From an uncultured Paracoccaceae bacterium (GTDB lineage: Bacteria; Pseudomonadota; Alphaproteobacteria; Rhodobacterales; Rhodobacteraceae): a stretch of DNA of 64,000 bases. Where the stretch lies: the NCBI GenBank assembly GCA_947500825.1, contig CANMTR010000006.1, positions 141,528 to 205,527 of the forward strand, in the 5' to 3' direction. The position numbers were made by a program, and so were the translations under genes. Positions 8,362 through 18,152 of this stretch are shown here, piece after piece. The notes beneath the pieces were generated by a model that was not told the origin of the DNA, made no database searches, and saw only the letters and a list, made by a program, of their open reading frames with translations. How positions within the stretch are numbered: position 1 is the stretch's first letter; each line of letters starts with the position of its first letter.

Positions 8362-9354
8362 TCACCCGCCCGCGACCTCCAGGACGATCTTGCCGATATG
8401 CTCGGAGCTTTCCATCCGGGCATGGGCCTTCGCGGCCTCGGCCAGCGAGAAGGTCCGGTCCATCACCGGCCCGATGCGGCCCGCCGCGATCAACGGCCAG
8501 ACCTCGGCGCGCAGCGCCGCGGCGATGCGCGCCTTGGCGTCGACGGATTGCGGCCGCAGGGTCGAGCCCGTCACCGTCAGCCGCTTGACCATCACGGGGG
8601 CGAAGTTCAACTCCGCCTTGGGCCCGCCCAGGAAGGCGATCATCACCAGCCGCCCCTCGGTCTTCAGACACTTGACGTTGCGGGGGATGTAGTCGCCCCC
8701 CACCATGTCGAGCACCACGTCCGCGCCCCCGACCTCCTTCAGGACGGCGACGAAATCCTCCTCGCGGTAGTTGATCGCGCGCTCGGCCCCGAGCCGCTCG
8801 CATTCGGCGCATTTTTCCGCCGTCCCGGCGGTGGCGAAGACGCGCGCACCGCGCGCGGAGGCGATCTGGATCGCGGTGGTGCCGATCCCGGACGAGCCGC
8901 CATGGACCAGGAGCGTCTCGCCCCCCTCCAGCCGTCCGCGCTCGACCACGTTGCTCCAGACGGTGAAATGCGTCTCGGGCAGGGCCGTGGCCTGGCGCAG
9001 CGACAGGCCGTCCGGGACGGGGAGGCAATGGTCCGCAGGCGCCACGGCGTATTCGGCGTAGCCGCCCCCGGGCAGGAGCGCGCAGACCGTTTCGCCCACG
9101 CGGCCCTCCGCGCCCGCACCGGCCGCGACGATCTCGCCCGAACATTCGAGGCCCGGCAGGTCCGACGCGTCGGGCGGCGGATCGTAGGCGCCCGCGCGTT
9201 GCAACGCGTCGGGGCGGTTCACCCCCGCCCAGGCGATGCGGATGAGCACTTCGCCCGCGCCCGGCTCCGGCACGGGGCGGCGCACGCGCGCCAGTACCTC
9301 GGGCCCGCCGGGGGCCGAAATCTCGACGGCGTCCATCTCCCGGGGCAGGGTCAT
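8362..9354 (-). CDS. NAD(P)H-quinone oxidoreductase, zinc-free MDR family
   Basis: 330 aa starting MTLPREMDAVEI. It has an N-terminal GroES-like domain (GEVLIRIAWAGVNRPDALQR) without structural zinc cysteines, then a Rossmann domain with LLVHGGSSGIGTTAIQIA at about residue 150. The segment ERAINYREEDF is typical of the PIG3/quinone oxidoreductase group. It reduces quinones or electrophilic ketones with NAD(P)H in the cytosol. Its ATG overlaps the stop of the COQ9-like gene as ATGA, so the two are co-translated; this pairing suggests a role around ubiquinone, which is inference. Confidence 0.85.
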   Translation of the reverse strand: MTLPREMDAVEISAPGGPEVLARVRRPVPEPGAGEVLIRIAWAGVNRPDALQRAGAYDPPPDASDLPGLECSGEIVAAGAGAEGRVGETVCALLPGGGYAEYAVAPADHCLPVPDGLSLRQATALPETHFTVWSNVVERGRLEGGETLLVHGGSSGIGTTAIQIASARGARVFATAGTAEKCAECERLGAERAINYREEDFVAVLKEVGGADVVLDMVGGDYIPRNVKCLKTEGRLVMIAFLGGPKAELNFAPVMVKRLTVTGSTLRPQSVDAKARIAAALRAEVWPLIAAGRIGPVMDRTFSLAEAAKAHARMESSEHIGKIVLEVAGG

Positions 9355-10025
9355 CGGCGCCCTCCCACGGATCCGGGGAAGCCCGCGGGCCGGGCGGGCC
9401 GCCGCAAGCGCGACATCACCATGTTGGGCCCGGCCATCAGCGCCCGCCCCAGCGGGTTGCCGGCCAGCGCCGACTTGGCCCGCTCCACCCGCATCACGTC
9501 GTCGATGCGCCGGTCGACGAAGGCGCGCGTGTCCTCGTGCTCCGCCGACTCGTCGCCCAGCCAGTACAGAACGACGCTGGCATAGACGCCCGCGAGGGTG
9601 GCACGCTTGGAATACCAGGTGCCGTCGGTGGAGGTGTCGCCCAGCGCCGTCCAGATCGCGTCGGCCGTCTCCCAAAGGGCGCGGGCGCCGTCGGCGGCGT
9701 GCGTGGGTAGCGCGAACAGGGTCGCCGCACGGCGCACCGCCTCTTTGTCCACCGCCTCTAGCCTCAGCCGGATCGCCAGGGCAACCCGCTCGCGATAGCG
9801 CAGCCCCTTCATCTCGGCCTCGGCCACCCGCCGGGCCATTCCGGCGTCGCCGCGACGGTGATAGGCCATCGCCAGGTCGACCGGGCCGCGGGGGAACAGC
9901 GCCCGTGCCTCGGCCAGGGGGATGTCGGCGTCCTTCGCGGAACGCCTCAAAGTCTCCTCCGACCAGCCGTCGAAGGGCACGTGCATCAGCGCCGCGTCGA
10001 GCACGCGGTCTCGGGGATCGTCCAT
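9351..10025 (-). CDS. COQ9 family protein, ubiquinone biosynthesis accessory
   Basis: 224 aa. The N-terminal helical region (DRVLDAALMHVPFDGWSEETL) resembles a TetR-like fold, and the central WYSKRATLAGVYASVVLYWLGD is the diagnostic COQ9 segment. COQ9 binds lipids and presents ubiquinone intermediates to the hydroxylase COQ7 in mitochondria; alphaproteobacterial homologues are presumed to act similarly. It is upstream of and overlapped by the quinone oxidoreductase gene, and divergent from rpsU. Family assignment is firm; biochemical role in bacteria is inferred. Confidence 0.85.
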   Translation of the reverse strand: MDDPRDRVLDAALMHVPFDGWSEETLRRSAKDADIPLAEARALFPRGPVDLAMAYHRRGDAGMARRVAEAEMKGLRYRERVALAIRLRLEAVDKEAVRRAATLFALPTHAADGARALWETADAIWTALGDTSTDGTWYSKRATLAGVYASVVLYWLGDESAEHEDTRAFVDRRIDDVMRVERAKSALAGNPLGRALMAGPNMVMSRLRRPARPAGFPGSVGGRR

Positions 10026-10134
10026 CGGGCATCTCCTCGCAAGCCTTGTCTGGACAGGTAGGCCGGCATCTGCTAGAAGGCTACCTCCTGCACGCATTCG
10101 GCAACTCCAGACTTAGAAAGGTGGTGAAAACCAC

Positions 10135-10341
10135 ATGCAGGTCAGTGTTCGCGACAACAATGTCGACCAGGCGCTCCGGGCTCTCAAGAAGAAGCTCCAG
10201 CGCGAGGGCGTCTTCCGCGAGATGAAGCTCAAGCAGCATTTCGAGAAGCCCTCCGAGAAGAAGGCGCGCGAGAAGGCCGAGGCCATCCGCCGCCAGCGCA
10301 AGCTCGCTCGGAAGAAGGCCCAGCGCGAAGGGCTTCTCTGA
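10135..10341 (+). CDS. rpsU: 30S ribosomal protein bS21
   Basis: 68 aa beginning [20 protein letters not shown], the standard bS21 start, and ending in a lysine/arginine-rich tail. bS21 sits on the 30S platform near the anti-Shine-Dalgarno. The start is preceded by AGAAAGGTGG, a good ribosome binding site. It is monocistronic, with an intrinsic terminator immediately downstream and a divergent COQ9 gene upstream. Confidence 0.96.
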   Translation: MQVSVRDNNVDQALRALKKKLQREGVFREMKLKQHFEKPSEKKAREKAEAIRRQRKLARKKAQREGLL

Positions 10342-10368
10342 AGTCCCTCGCCGGCTCGACCGACGCGG

Positions 10369-10394
10369 AACCCCCGGACAACCGTTCGGGGGTT
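10369..10394 (+). terminator. Intrinsic terminator of rpsU
   Basis: A 10-bp stem (10369-10378 with 10385-10394, one G-T pair) around a 6-base loop, followed by tttctcgttt. A classical rho-independent terminator 27 bases after the rpsU stop. Confidence 0.85.
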
Positions 10395-10527
10395 TTCTCG
10401 TTTCTCCCGGGGGGTCGCGCTTGCCCTTCACCCTTTCGGCAAATACCCCCGCCGGAGGCACGCGCCCGCCCGCGGCGGGCGCCGGACATCGCGTGCGGCC
10501 CGGGCCGCGCCATGCATGGGAGCAGCC

Positions 10528-11793
10528 ATGGACCACTTTCTCTACCGCGACGGCCGACTGATGGCCGAGGACGTGGACCTCGCCCATGTGGCCGCCTGCG
10601 TGGGCACACCCTTCTACTGCTACTCGTCCGCCACGCTCACGCGGCACTTCCAGCTCTTCACCGAGGCGCTGACGGGGATGGACCACCTGGTGTGCTTCGC
10701 CATGAAGTCCTGCTCGAACCTCGCCGTCCTGAAGCTCCTGGGCGATCTGGGCGCGGGGATGGACGTGGTCTCCCTCGGTGAATACGCCCGCGCCCGCGCC
10801 GCCGGCATTCCCCCCGACCGCATCGTCTTCTCGGGCGTCGGCAAGACGCGCCACGAGATGTCCGAGACGCTCAAGGCCGGCATCCGCCAGTTCAACGTCG
10901 AGTCCGAGCCCGAGCTCGCCGCCCTGTCGCAGGTCGCCTCGGGCCTGGGTCTGACCGCGCCGATCGCCCTGCGGGTCAACCCCGACGTGGACGCGCGCAC
11001 CCACGACAAGATCGCCACGGGCCGCCGCCAGGACAAGTTCGGCGTCCCCATCGACCGCGCCGAGGAGATCTATGCCCGCGCGAGCGCCCTTCCGGGCATC
11101 GAGGTGGTGGGGATCGACGTCCATATCGGCTCCCAGCTCACCTCCCTCGAACCGTTCGAGGAGGCCTACGGCAAGGTCGCGCGGCTGACGCGCGCCCTGC
11201 GCGCCCAGGGCCACGACATCCGCCGGCTCGACCTCGGCGGCGGCCTCGGGATCCCCTATACCCGCGGCAACGACGCGCCGCCGCTGCCGTCCGACTACGG
11301 CGCCCTGATCCGCCGCACCGTGGGCGACCTGGGCTGCGAGATCGAGATCGAGCCCGGCCGCCTGATCGCGGGCAACGCGGGCATCCTGGTGAGCCGGGTC
11401 GTCTATCTCAAGCGCGAGGCGGGCCATCGCTGGCTGATCGTCGACGCAGGCATGAACGACCTGATCCGCCCCGCCATGTACGGCGCCCACCACGACATCG
11501 TGCCGCTCCACGAGCCCGAGCCGGGGGTCGCGACCGAGGACGTCGACGTGGTCGGCCCTGTCTGCGAATCGGGCGACACCTTCGCCAGGGCGCGCGCGAT
11601 GCCGCCCCTGGAGGACGGGGACCTGATCGCCATCCGCTCGGCGGGGGCCTACGGCGCGGTAATGGCCTCGGAATACAATTCGCGCCCCCTGGTGCCCGAG
11701 GTGCTGGTGAAGGACGATCACTTCGCCGTCATACGGCCGCGCCCCTCGATTGACGAGATGCTGGCCCGCGATAGGGTTCCCGAGTGGCTCTAA
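10528..11793 (+). CDS. lysA: Diaminopimelate decarboxylase
   Basis: 421 aa from the ATG at 10528, which has GGAG five bases upstream; an ATG at 10516 lacks such spacing. LysA converts meso-diaminopimelate to lysine with pyridoxal phosphate. K60 in CFAMKSCSNL is the PLP lysine, HIGSQ and the glycine loop DLGGGLGIPY bind phosphate, and GPVCESGDTF carries the conserved Cys-Glu of the dimer active site. Full length. It is followed 51 bases later by the DUF4175 gene on the same strand. Confidence 0.95.
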   Translation: MDHFLYRDGRLMAEDVDLAHVAACVGTPFYCYSSATLTRHFQLFTEALTGMDHLVCFAMKSCSNLAVLKLLGDLGAGMDVVSLGEYARARAAGIPPDRIVFSGVGKTRHEMSETLKAGIRQFNVESEPELAALSQVASGLGLTAPIALRVNPDVDARTHDKIATGRRQDKFGVPIDRAEEIYARASALPGIEVVGIDVHIGSQLTSLEPFEEAYGKVARLTRALRAQGHDIRRLDLGGGLGIPYTRGNDAPPLPSDYGALIRRTVGDLGCEIEIEPGRLIAGNAGILVSRVVYLKREAGHRWLIVDAGMNDLIRPAMYGAHHDIVPLHEPEPGVATEDVDVVGPVCESGDTFARARAMPPLEDGDLIAIRSAGAYGAVMASEYNSRPLVPEVLVKDDHFAVIRPRPSIDEMLARDRVPEWL

Positions 11794-11844
11794 CGCGGCA
11801 TCCTCCGCATCGGGCCGGTTGATCGGGCCAGCGCCCGGAGGTCC

Positions 11845-14361
11845 ATGACCCCCAGACGTCCCCTTCCCCCCGCGGTCCGCGCCGGGATCGGCCGGCCGAT
11901 CCTGCTTACCCGCGCCGGAATGGTGGCCGAGCGGGTTGCGCGCGCCTTCTGGCCGCTCTGGTCGATCCTGCTCGCAGTCCTTGCCGCGCTGATGCTCGGC
12001 CTGCACGAGTCCCTTCCGCTGGAGGCCGTCTGGGCAGTCTGCGCGGTGGCCGGGCTGGGGGCGCTCTGGGCCGCGGTACGCGGGACCGCCCGGTTCCGCT
12101 GGCCCTCCGCCGCCGAGGCGCTCGACCGGCTGGACCGGACGCTGCCGGGACGCCCCATCGCGGCGCTGTCGGACGAGCAGGCGGTGGGCACGGGGGACGA
12201 TGCGTCCCGCCGGGTCTGGGACGCGCACGTGGCCCGCATGGCCGCGCGCGTCCGCGCCGCCCGGCCCGTCCGCCCCGACCTGCGGATGGCCGCGCGCGAT
12301 CCCTTCGCCCTGCGCTACGTGGCGCTCCTCGCGTTCGCCGTGGCGCTCCTCTTCGGGTCGGTGTGGCGCGTGGGCACCGTGGGCCAGATCGCGCCCGGAG
12401 CCGGACAGGCCGTCGCCGGCGGCCCCGCCTGGGAGGGCTGGATCGAACCGCCCGCCTATACCGGGCGGCCGTCGCTCTATCTCGCGGACCTGCCGCAGGG
12501 AGAGGTCGCGGTGCCCGAGGGCAGTAACGTGACGCTCAGGCTCTACGGCGAGGCCGGGGCCTTGAGCGTGAGCGAGACCGTCTCCGCCGGCGAGAGCGGG
12601 GCGAGCGAGGCGGCGCAGCAGGATTTCGAGGTCGCCCGCTCGGGCGAGATCTCCCTCGACGGCGCTGGCGGTCGGGACTGGCAGATCGCCATGACCCCGG
12701 ACGCGCCCCCTGCCATCGAGGTCACGGGCGAGCCCGAGCGCGCCGCGGGCGGCGAGTTCCGCCAGCCGTTCCGCGCCACGGATGACTTCGGCGTCACCGG
12801 CGGTAAGGTCCGCATCGAGCTGGATACCGACCGGGTGGAGCGGCGCTACGGACTGACCACCGAGCCCGATCCGCGCGAGCCCCTCGTGGTGGATCTGCCG
12901 CTGCCGATCTCGGGCGACCGCGGGGAGTTCACCGGCACGCTGGTGGAGACGTTCTCGGAGCACCCGTGGGCCAACCTGCCCGTGACCCTGACCTACGAGG
13001 TCACCGACGCCATGGGCCAGGCCGGTTCCACCGGCGCGGTGGAGGCCGTGCTGGCCGGGCAGCGATTCTTCGACCCGCTGGCCCAGGCCATCGTCGAGCA
13101 GCGCCGCGACCTGCTGTGGAGCCGCGACAACGCGGCCCGGGTCGCGGGCATCCTGCGGGCGGTGTCGTGGCAACCTCAGGAGATGTTCTCCTCCGACGCG
13201 CTCTACCTTCGGCTCAGGGTGGCGATCCGCCGGCTGGAGGCGGGGCTGGCGATGCCCGAGTTCGGCGCGGACCGCCAGCAGGAGATCGCCGACGAGCTCT
13301 GGGCCATTGCCGGAGAGATCGAGTTCGGCGACCTCGACGACGCCCGCGAGCGGCTGGACCGCGCCCGGGAGCGTCTGTCCGAGGCGATGGAGAACGGCGC
13401 CGACCCCGCCGAGATCGCAGAGCTGATGCAGGAACTGCGCGAGGCGACGGACGACTACATGCGCCAGCTCGCCGAACAAGGCCAGCAGGAGGACAACCAG
13501 CAGGCCATGGAGGACGGCCAGCGCGTCACCGGCGACCAGCTTCAGCAGTTGATGGACGAGATCCAGCGCCTGATGGAGGAGGGCCGGATGGCCGAGGCCC
13601 AGGAGCTCATGGAGCAGCTCAACCGCATGATGGAAAACATGCGGGTGACCCAGGGCCAGCCCGGCCAGGGCGAAGGCGACCAGTCCATGCAGGACCTGCA
13701 GGAGACCCTGCGCGACCAGCAGGAGCTTTCCGACGAGTCCTTCCGCGGGATGCAGGAGGGCCAGCCGGGGCAACAGGGCCAGCAAGGGCAACAAGGCCAG
13801 TCGGGTCAGGGTCAGGGTCAGGGGCAACCTGGCCAGGGCCAGGGTCAAGGACAGGGATCGGGCGAGGGGCAGAGCCTCGCGGACCGCCAGCAGGCCCTGC
13901 GCGACGAATTGAACCGCCAGCGGGGAAACCTGCCGGGGGCCGGCACCGATGCGGGCGAGGCCGCGCGCGACTCCCTCGACCGGGCGGACCGGTCGATGGA
14001 AGGTGCGGAGGACGCGTTGCGCGACGGCGACACTCCCCGTGCGCTCGACCGGCAGGCAGAGGCAATGGACGCCCTGCGGGAGGGCATGCGCAACCTCGGC
14101 GAGGCCATGGCGCAGGAGCAGCAGGGCGGAGGCCAGGGAGAGGGCCAGGCGCGCGGCAATCCCGGGGGGCAGAACCGCGATCCGCTGGGGCGCGAGGCCG
14201 GCGAGAACGGGCAGATGGGCTCCGACCGCTCGACCCTGGGCTCCGAAGACGTGCGCCGCCGCGCCGACGAGCTGCTGGACGAGATCCGGCGCCGTTCGGG
14301 CGAGCAGGATCGCTCGGACCAGGAACTGGACTACCTGCGGCGGCTGCTCGACCGGTTCTGA
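11845..14361 (+). CDS. TIGR02302/DUF4175 family membrane protein with Gly-Gln-rich tail
   Basis: 838 aa. Two or three transmembrane segments at about residues 36-72 and 156-176 are followed by a large presumably periplasmic region. The rest includes a long helical, glutamine- and glutamate-rich stretch (about residues 510-620) and a low-complexity block at about 638-676 made of GQ/GQG repeats, matching the alphaproteobacterial TIGR02302 family of low-complexity proteins. Role unknown; family members lie beside lysA in many Rhodobacterales. The C-terminal LGSEDVRRRADELLDEIRRR segment is the conserved end. Reading frame is intact through the repeat. Confidence 0.85.
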   Translation: MTPRRPLPPAVRAGIGRPILLTRAGMVAERVARAFWPLWSILLAVLAALMLGLHESLPLEAVWAVCAVAGLGALWAAVRGTARFRWPSAAEALDRLDRTLPGRPIAALSDEQAVGTGDDASRRVWDAHVARMAARVRAARPVRPDLRMAARDPFALRYVALLAFAVALLFGSVWRVGTVGQIAPGAGQAVAGGPAWEGWIEPPAYTGRPSLYLADLPQGEVAVPEGSNVTLRLYGEAGALSVSETVSAGESGASEAAQQDFEVARSGEISLDGAGGRDWQIAMTPDAPPAIEVTGEPERAAGGEFRQPFRATDDFGVTGGKVRIELDTDRVERRYGLTTEPDPREPLVVDLPLPISGDRGEFTGTLVETFSEHPWANLPVTLTYEVTDAMGQAGSTGAVEAVLAGQRFFDPLAQAIVEQRRDLLWSRDNAARVAGILRAVSWQPQEMFSSDALYLRLRVAIRRLEAGLAMPEFGADRQQEIADELWAIAGEIEFGDLDDARERLDRARERLSEAMENGADPAEIAELMQELREATDDYMRQLAEQGQQEDNQQAMEDGQRVTGDQLQQLMDEIQRLMEEGRMAEAQELMEQLNRMMENMRVTQGQPGQGEGDQSMQDLQETLRDQQELSDESFRGMQEGQPGQQGQQGQQGQSGQGQGQGQPGQGQGQGQGSGEGQSLADRQQALRDELNRQRGNLPGAGTDAGEAARDSLDRADRSMEGAEDALRDGDTPRALDRQAEAMDALREGMRNLGEAMAQEQQGGGQGEGQARGNPGGQNRDPLGREAGENGQMGSDRSTLGSEDVRRRADELLDEIRRRSGEQDRSDQELDYLRRLLDRF

Positions 14362-14450
14362 ACCGGGGCGCGGCGATGCCGGCCTTCATCTGTCGCAAGA
14401 TATGGACCGGGGACCGGCGAGCGCGCCGATCCCCGCACCGCGCCCCTCCT

Positions 14451-15677
14451 TCAGTCGAGCATGCCCAGGGCCCGCCCCATGAGGGAGAAGGCGCGGGCGC
14501 TGCGTGTGCCGCCCAGCGCGCGGAGCTCCTCGTCGCTCATGTCGGGCGCGCGCCCGGCGAGGAGCCGCTCGAACATGCGGGCGAAATGGTTCGCCGTGTC
14601 GCGGAAGATCTCGTCCGATTCGAGCCGGCGGGCGATGCGGTCGCGGGCGTCGGCGTTCTCCGGCCCCGCGATCTTGGCCATGTCCTCGCGCTCGCCGGCC
14701 GCGAAGCGCCGCCAGGTTTCGGCGGAGGCCGGGGGCGGGGCCACGTCGTCCATGTAGAGGCCAAGCTCGGCCAGGAGCGTCAGCATGTCCTGCGCGGCCG
14801 TCACGGCAGGCTTCGTGCCCGGATCGCGCAGGGCGCGGCGCAGGGCGCGGAACCCGTCCTTGTCCTCGGCATCGGCGGGGAACTGGAGCGCGTGGATCAG
14901 CGTGCCGGTGGCGAGCGGCGGATCACCCTCCGCCGCCTGCTTTCCCCCGCCAGGGGTGCCGTCCGCCGATGCCGAGGGGGCGGAGGCCACGGGCTCGGCC
15001 AGCTCCGTCGGGCGGGCGGGCTTGCCCATGTCGCCCGAGGCCGTGGCGGCGGCGCTCGCCGCCGTGGCGGCCCCGGAACTCGCGCCGGCGCGGACGGGCG
15101 TTCCGGTGTCGGCCTCTCCCGTCTCGCTCGACGGGACCGCGGGCGCCTCGGACGCCGGTGACGGAGCCTCGGAAGACGCCGGGTGGGCATCGCCCCGGCG
15201 GGCGGCCTCGCGGGCGGCCCGGCGCGAGGCCGCGGTTGCCTCGGCGGAGACGGGCTCGGGACGGGCGCGTTCTTCCGGTGCGGCCGCGCCATCGGGCAGG
15301 TTGGCGTCGGGCGCCTCCCGGCGCGGGGCGGGGGCGGTGCGGGTCATGGCCGCCGCGAGCTCCTTCTGGCCGCGGACGAGGGTATCGAGCCGGTCGGCCA
15401 GATCCCCGCCGGCCTCGAGCCGCTCCACGGCACGGGTCAGGCGGCTGACGCGGCGGGTGAGGAAGGCGGCGATCCAGATCAGCGCCACGGGCCCGAAGAT
15501 CGCCACGGGCACCATCATCACCCGCAGGGGATCGAGCCCGGCCTCGCCCCCGGACATGCCGAAGAAGACGAGGGCCGAGATGAGGAGCCAGGCCACGGTG
15601 GCGCCCCAGGCGGCGACGGTCACGGGCGTGTCGGGCGCATCGCGGTCGGCTGAGAAGGGCCAGGGCATATCAGACAT
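14451..15677 (-). CDS. Membrane-anchored protein with Ala/Pro-rich linker, unknown function
   Basis: 408 aa. Two transmembrane helices near the N-terminus (about residues 22-42 and 54-72), then a short coiled coil ([25 protein letters not shown]), then about 150 residues of low-complexity Ala/Pro/Glu/Ser linker, and a C-terminal helical domain (from about residue 255) with [18 protein letters not shown] and [20 protein letters not shown] do not recognise the family, though such proteins follow greA in Rhodobacterales. The start overlaps the greA stop by eight bases; an alternative ATG at 15668 would sit just beyond it. Confidence 0.75.
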   Translation of the reverse strand: MSDMPWPFSADRDAPDTPVTVAAWGATVAWLLISALVFFGMSGGEAGLDPLRVMMVPVAIFGPVALIWIAAFLTRRVSRLTRAVERLEAGGDLADRLDTLVRGQKELAAAMTRTAPAPRREAPDANLPDGAAAPEERARPEPVSAEATAASRRAAREAARRGDAHPASSEAPSPASEAPAVPSSETGEADTGTPVRAGASSGAATAASAAATASGDMGKPARPTELAEPVASAPSASADGTPGGGKQAAEGDPPLATGTLIHALQFPADAEDKDGFRALRRALRDPGTKPAVTAAQDMLTLLAELGLYMDDVAPPPASAETWRRFAAGEREDMAKIAGPENADARDRIARRLESDEIFRDTANHFARMFERLLAGRAPDMSDEELRALGGTRSARAFSLMGRALGMLD

Positions 15678-16140
15678 AGGCGACCGACAGGATCTCGAAC
15701 GCCTTCTCGCCGCCAGGGGTGCGGACCTCGACCGAATCGCCCTCCTCCTTGCCGATCAGGGCACGGGCGAGCGGCGACTTCATGTTGAGCTTGCCCCGTT
15801 CCAGGTTGGCCTCGGGTTCGCCAACGATCTGGTAGGTCTTCTCCTCGTCGGTGTCCTCGTCCACGAGCTTGACCGTGGCGCCGAACTTGATCGGCCCCGA
15901 CAGCTTGGCGGTGTCGATCACGTCGGCGCGCGACAGGATCGCCTCGATCTCCTTGATGCGGCCCTCGATGAAGGACTGCTTCTCCTTCGCGGAGTGGTAC
16001 TCGGCGTTCTCGGACAGGTCGCCGTGCTCGCGCGCCTCGGCGATGGCCTGGATGATCTCGGGGCGGTCCTTCGACTTCAGGCGCTTGAGTTCGTCGTTCA
16101 GCGCGGTGTGACCCGCGCGGGTCAGCGGTATCTTGTCCAT
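15670..16140 (-). CDS. greA: Transcription elongation factor GreA
   Basis: 156 aa from [19 protein letters not shown]. GreA rescues backtracked RNA polymerase by stimulating transcript cleavage. The coiled-coil tip has the acidic motif [18 protein letters not shown] (about residues 38-55), with D and E residues that coordinate magnesium in the polymerase secondary channel, and the C-terminal domain ends [18 protein letters not shown]. Length is standard. It is divergent from the ETF-QO gene and its stop overlaps the next gene's start. Confidence 0.96.
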   Translation of the reverse strand: MDKIPLTRAGHTALNDELKRLKSKDRPEIIQAIAEAREHGDLSENAEYHSAKEKQSFIEGRIKEIEAILSRADVIDTAKLSGPIKFGATVKLVDEDTDEEKTYQIVGEPEANLERGKLNMKSPLARALIGKEEGDSVEVRTPGGEKAFEILSVAYV

Positions 16141-16426
16141 CGCGTCCCTTACCTCGCCGCCCCCTTTCCGGGCGGCGGTCTCGTCACGTTCATCGGTCCC
16201 GGGGATGCTTACACGGCCCCGGGGGCGACAGAAAGGCGCTTCGAATGGTCCGAACCGCCTCGAAGCCCCCTTTTCGGCGCTTCTGTCCGGGGGCCTTGCC
16301 TCCCCCGTCCTGGCCAAACGGCGCGGGAGCGCGCAGGGGTCCCGGAACGCCGGGTCGCGATTGACCGCGGGCGAAGAGCGCCGATATTGGTCATCAAGCA
16401 ACAGTGACAGATGTCAGGGAGCCACC

Positions 16427-18079
16427 ATGTCCGAGACAGACCGCGAAGCGATGGAATACGACGTGGTCATTGTCGGGGCCGGCCCCGCGGGCCTGAGCGC
16501 CGCGATCCGCCTCAAGCAGCTCGACCCCGAGCGCGAGGTCGTGGTGCTGGAGAAAGGCTCCGAGGTGGGCGCGCATATCCTGTCGGGCGCGGTCCTCGAT
16601 CCGGTGGGACTCGACGCGCTGATCCCCGACTGGAAGGAGCGCGGCGCGCCGGTCGACGTGGCCGTGAAGAGCGACAAGTTCTTTTACCTGGGCGAGTCCG
16701 GCAAGTTCTCGGTCCCCACGAAGCTGATGCCGCCGCTGATGAACAACCACGGCAACTACATCGTCTCGATGGGCAATGTCTGCCGCTGGATGGCCGAACA
16801 GGCCGAGGAGCTGGGCGTCGAGATCTTCTCCGGGATGGCCTGCTCGGAGCTTGTCTACGACGTGGAAGGGCACGTGAAGGGCGTGGTCGCGGGCGAGTTC
16901 GGCCGCAACCCCGACGGCAGCAAGGGCGACAGCTACGAGCCGGGGATGGAGCTCCACGGCAAGTACGTCTTCCTCGGCGAGGGCGTGCGCGGCTCCCTGA
17001 GCAAGGAAGCCATCGCGCGCTACGACCTGAACGAGGGGTCGGACGTTCAGAAATACGGCCTGGGCATGAAGGAGCTGTGGGAGATCGACCCCGCCAAGCA
17101 CAACCCCGGCTCGGTCGTCCACACGATGGGCTGGCCGCTGGGCAATTCCGCCGGGGGCGGCTCGTTCATCTATCACCTGAACGACAACCAGGTCTATGTC
17201 GGCTTCGTCGTCCACCTGGGTTACAAGAACCCCTACGTGAACCCGTACCTGGCGTTCCAGCAATTCAAGCACCACCCCTACGTCAAGGAGCTGCTGACGG
17301 GGGGCAAGCGCCTCTCCTACGGGGCGCGGGCGATCACCGAGGGCGGCTGGCAGTCGCTGCCCAAGACCGCATTTCCGGGCGGCGCCCTGCTGGGCTGTGC
17401 CGCAGGCATGGTCAACGTGCCCCGCATCAAGGGCAACCACAACGCCATGCTGTCGGGCAAGGCCGCGGCCGAGGCGGCCCACGCGGCCATCGAGGACGGC
17501 CGGTCGGGTGACGTGCTCAAGACTTACGACGCCGAGGTCCGGGAGGGGCCCATCGGCAAGGACCTGCGCCCGGTACGCAACGTCAAGCCGATCTGGTCGA
17601 AATACGGGCTGCAAGCGTCCCTGGCGCTGGGCGGGCTCGACATGTGGACGAACACGCTGGGCTTCTCGCTCCTGGGCACGCTGAAGCACGGCCCGACCGA
17701 TGCCGCCGCGACCGAAGAGGCCTCGAAGCACACGAAGATCGACTATCCCAAGCCGGACGGGCGGATCAGCTTCGACCGGCTGACGAATGTGAGCTTCTCC
17801 AACACCAACCATTCCGAGAGCCAGCCGCCGCACCTGAAGCTGAAGGACGCGGACGTGCCGGTGCAGGTAAATCTGCCGAAATACGCGGGACTGTCGCAGC
17901 GCTACTGTCCCGCGGGCGTCTACGAGTTCACCAAGGACGAGAAGACGGGCGAGGATCGCTTCGTCATCAACTTCCAGAACTGCGTCCACTGCAAGACCTG
18001 CGACATCAAGGACCCCGGTCAGAACATCGTCTGGACCCCTCCCCAGGGCGGCGACGGCCCGAACTACCCGAACATGTGA
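16427..18079 (+). CDS. Electron transfer flavoprotein-ubiquinone oxidoreductase
   Basis: 550 aa from the ATG at 16427. ETF-QO passes electrons from electron transfer flavoprotein, and so from fatty acid and amino acid oxidation, to ubiquinone at the inner membrane. The FAD-binding GxGxxG motif is VVIVGAGPAGLSAA near the start, the quinone-binding domain follows, and the C-terminus has the 4Fe-4S cysteines in YCPAGVYEF and NCVHCKTCDIKDP. The length and all domains match the family. It is divergent from greA across 286 bases. Confidence 0.95.
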   Translation: MSETDREAMEYDVVIVGAGPAGLSAAIRLKQLDPEREVVVLEKGSEVGAHILSGAVLDPVGLDALIPDWKERGAPVDVAVKSDKFFYLGESGKFSVPTKLMPPLMNNHGNYIVSMGNVCRWMAEQAEELGVEIFSGMACSELVYDVEGHVKGVVAGEFGRNPDGSKGDSYEPGMELHGKYVFLGEGVRGSLSKEAIARYDLNEGSDVQKYGLGMKELWEIDPAKHNPGSVVHTMGWPLGNSAGGGSFIYHLNDNQVYVGFVVHLGYKNPYVNPYLAFQQFKHHPYVKELLTGGKRLSYGARAITEGGWQSLPKTAFPGGALLGCAAGMVNVPRIKGNHNAMLSGKAAAEAAHAAIEDGRSGDVLKTYDAEVREGPIGKDLRPVRNVKPIWSKYGLQASLALGGLDMWTNTLGFSLLGTLKHGPTDAAATEEASKHTKIDYPKPDGRISFDRLTNVSFSNTNHSESQPPHLKLKDADVPVQVNLPKYAGLSQRYCPAGVYEFTKDEKTGEDRFVINFQNCVHCKTCDIKDPGQNIVWTPPQGGDGPNYPNM

Positions 18080-18152
18080 CCGGCGCGCCCGATTGCCCCC
18101 GAGGGAGCCGGGCCCTACCCTGCGCCCGACCACACGGAAAGGACGCGACCAG

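Noticed and set aside
10046..10078. Candidate promoter for rpsU
   Set aside because: Several -35/-10 combinations are possible (for example tggaca with ctagaa) but none has both good elements and good spacing.
10081..13848. A very long open frame antisense to lysA and the DUF4175 gene
   Set aside because: Its translation is low-complexity and family-less (His/Leu/Gly/Arg-rich), as expected from the complement of a G/C-ending coding strand; the plus-strand genes have clear motifs.
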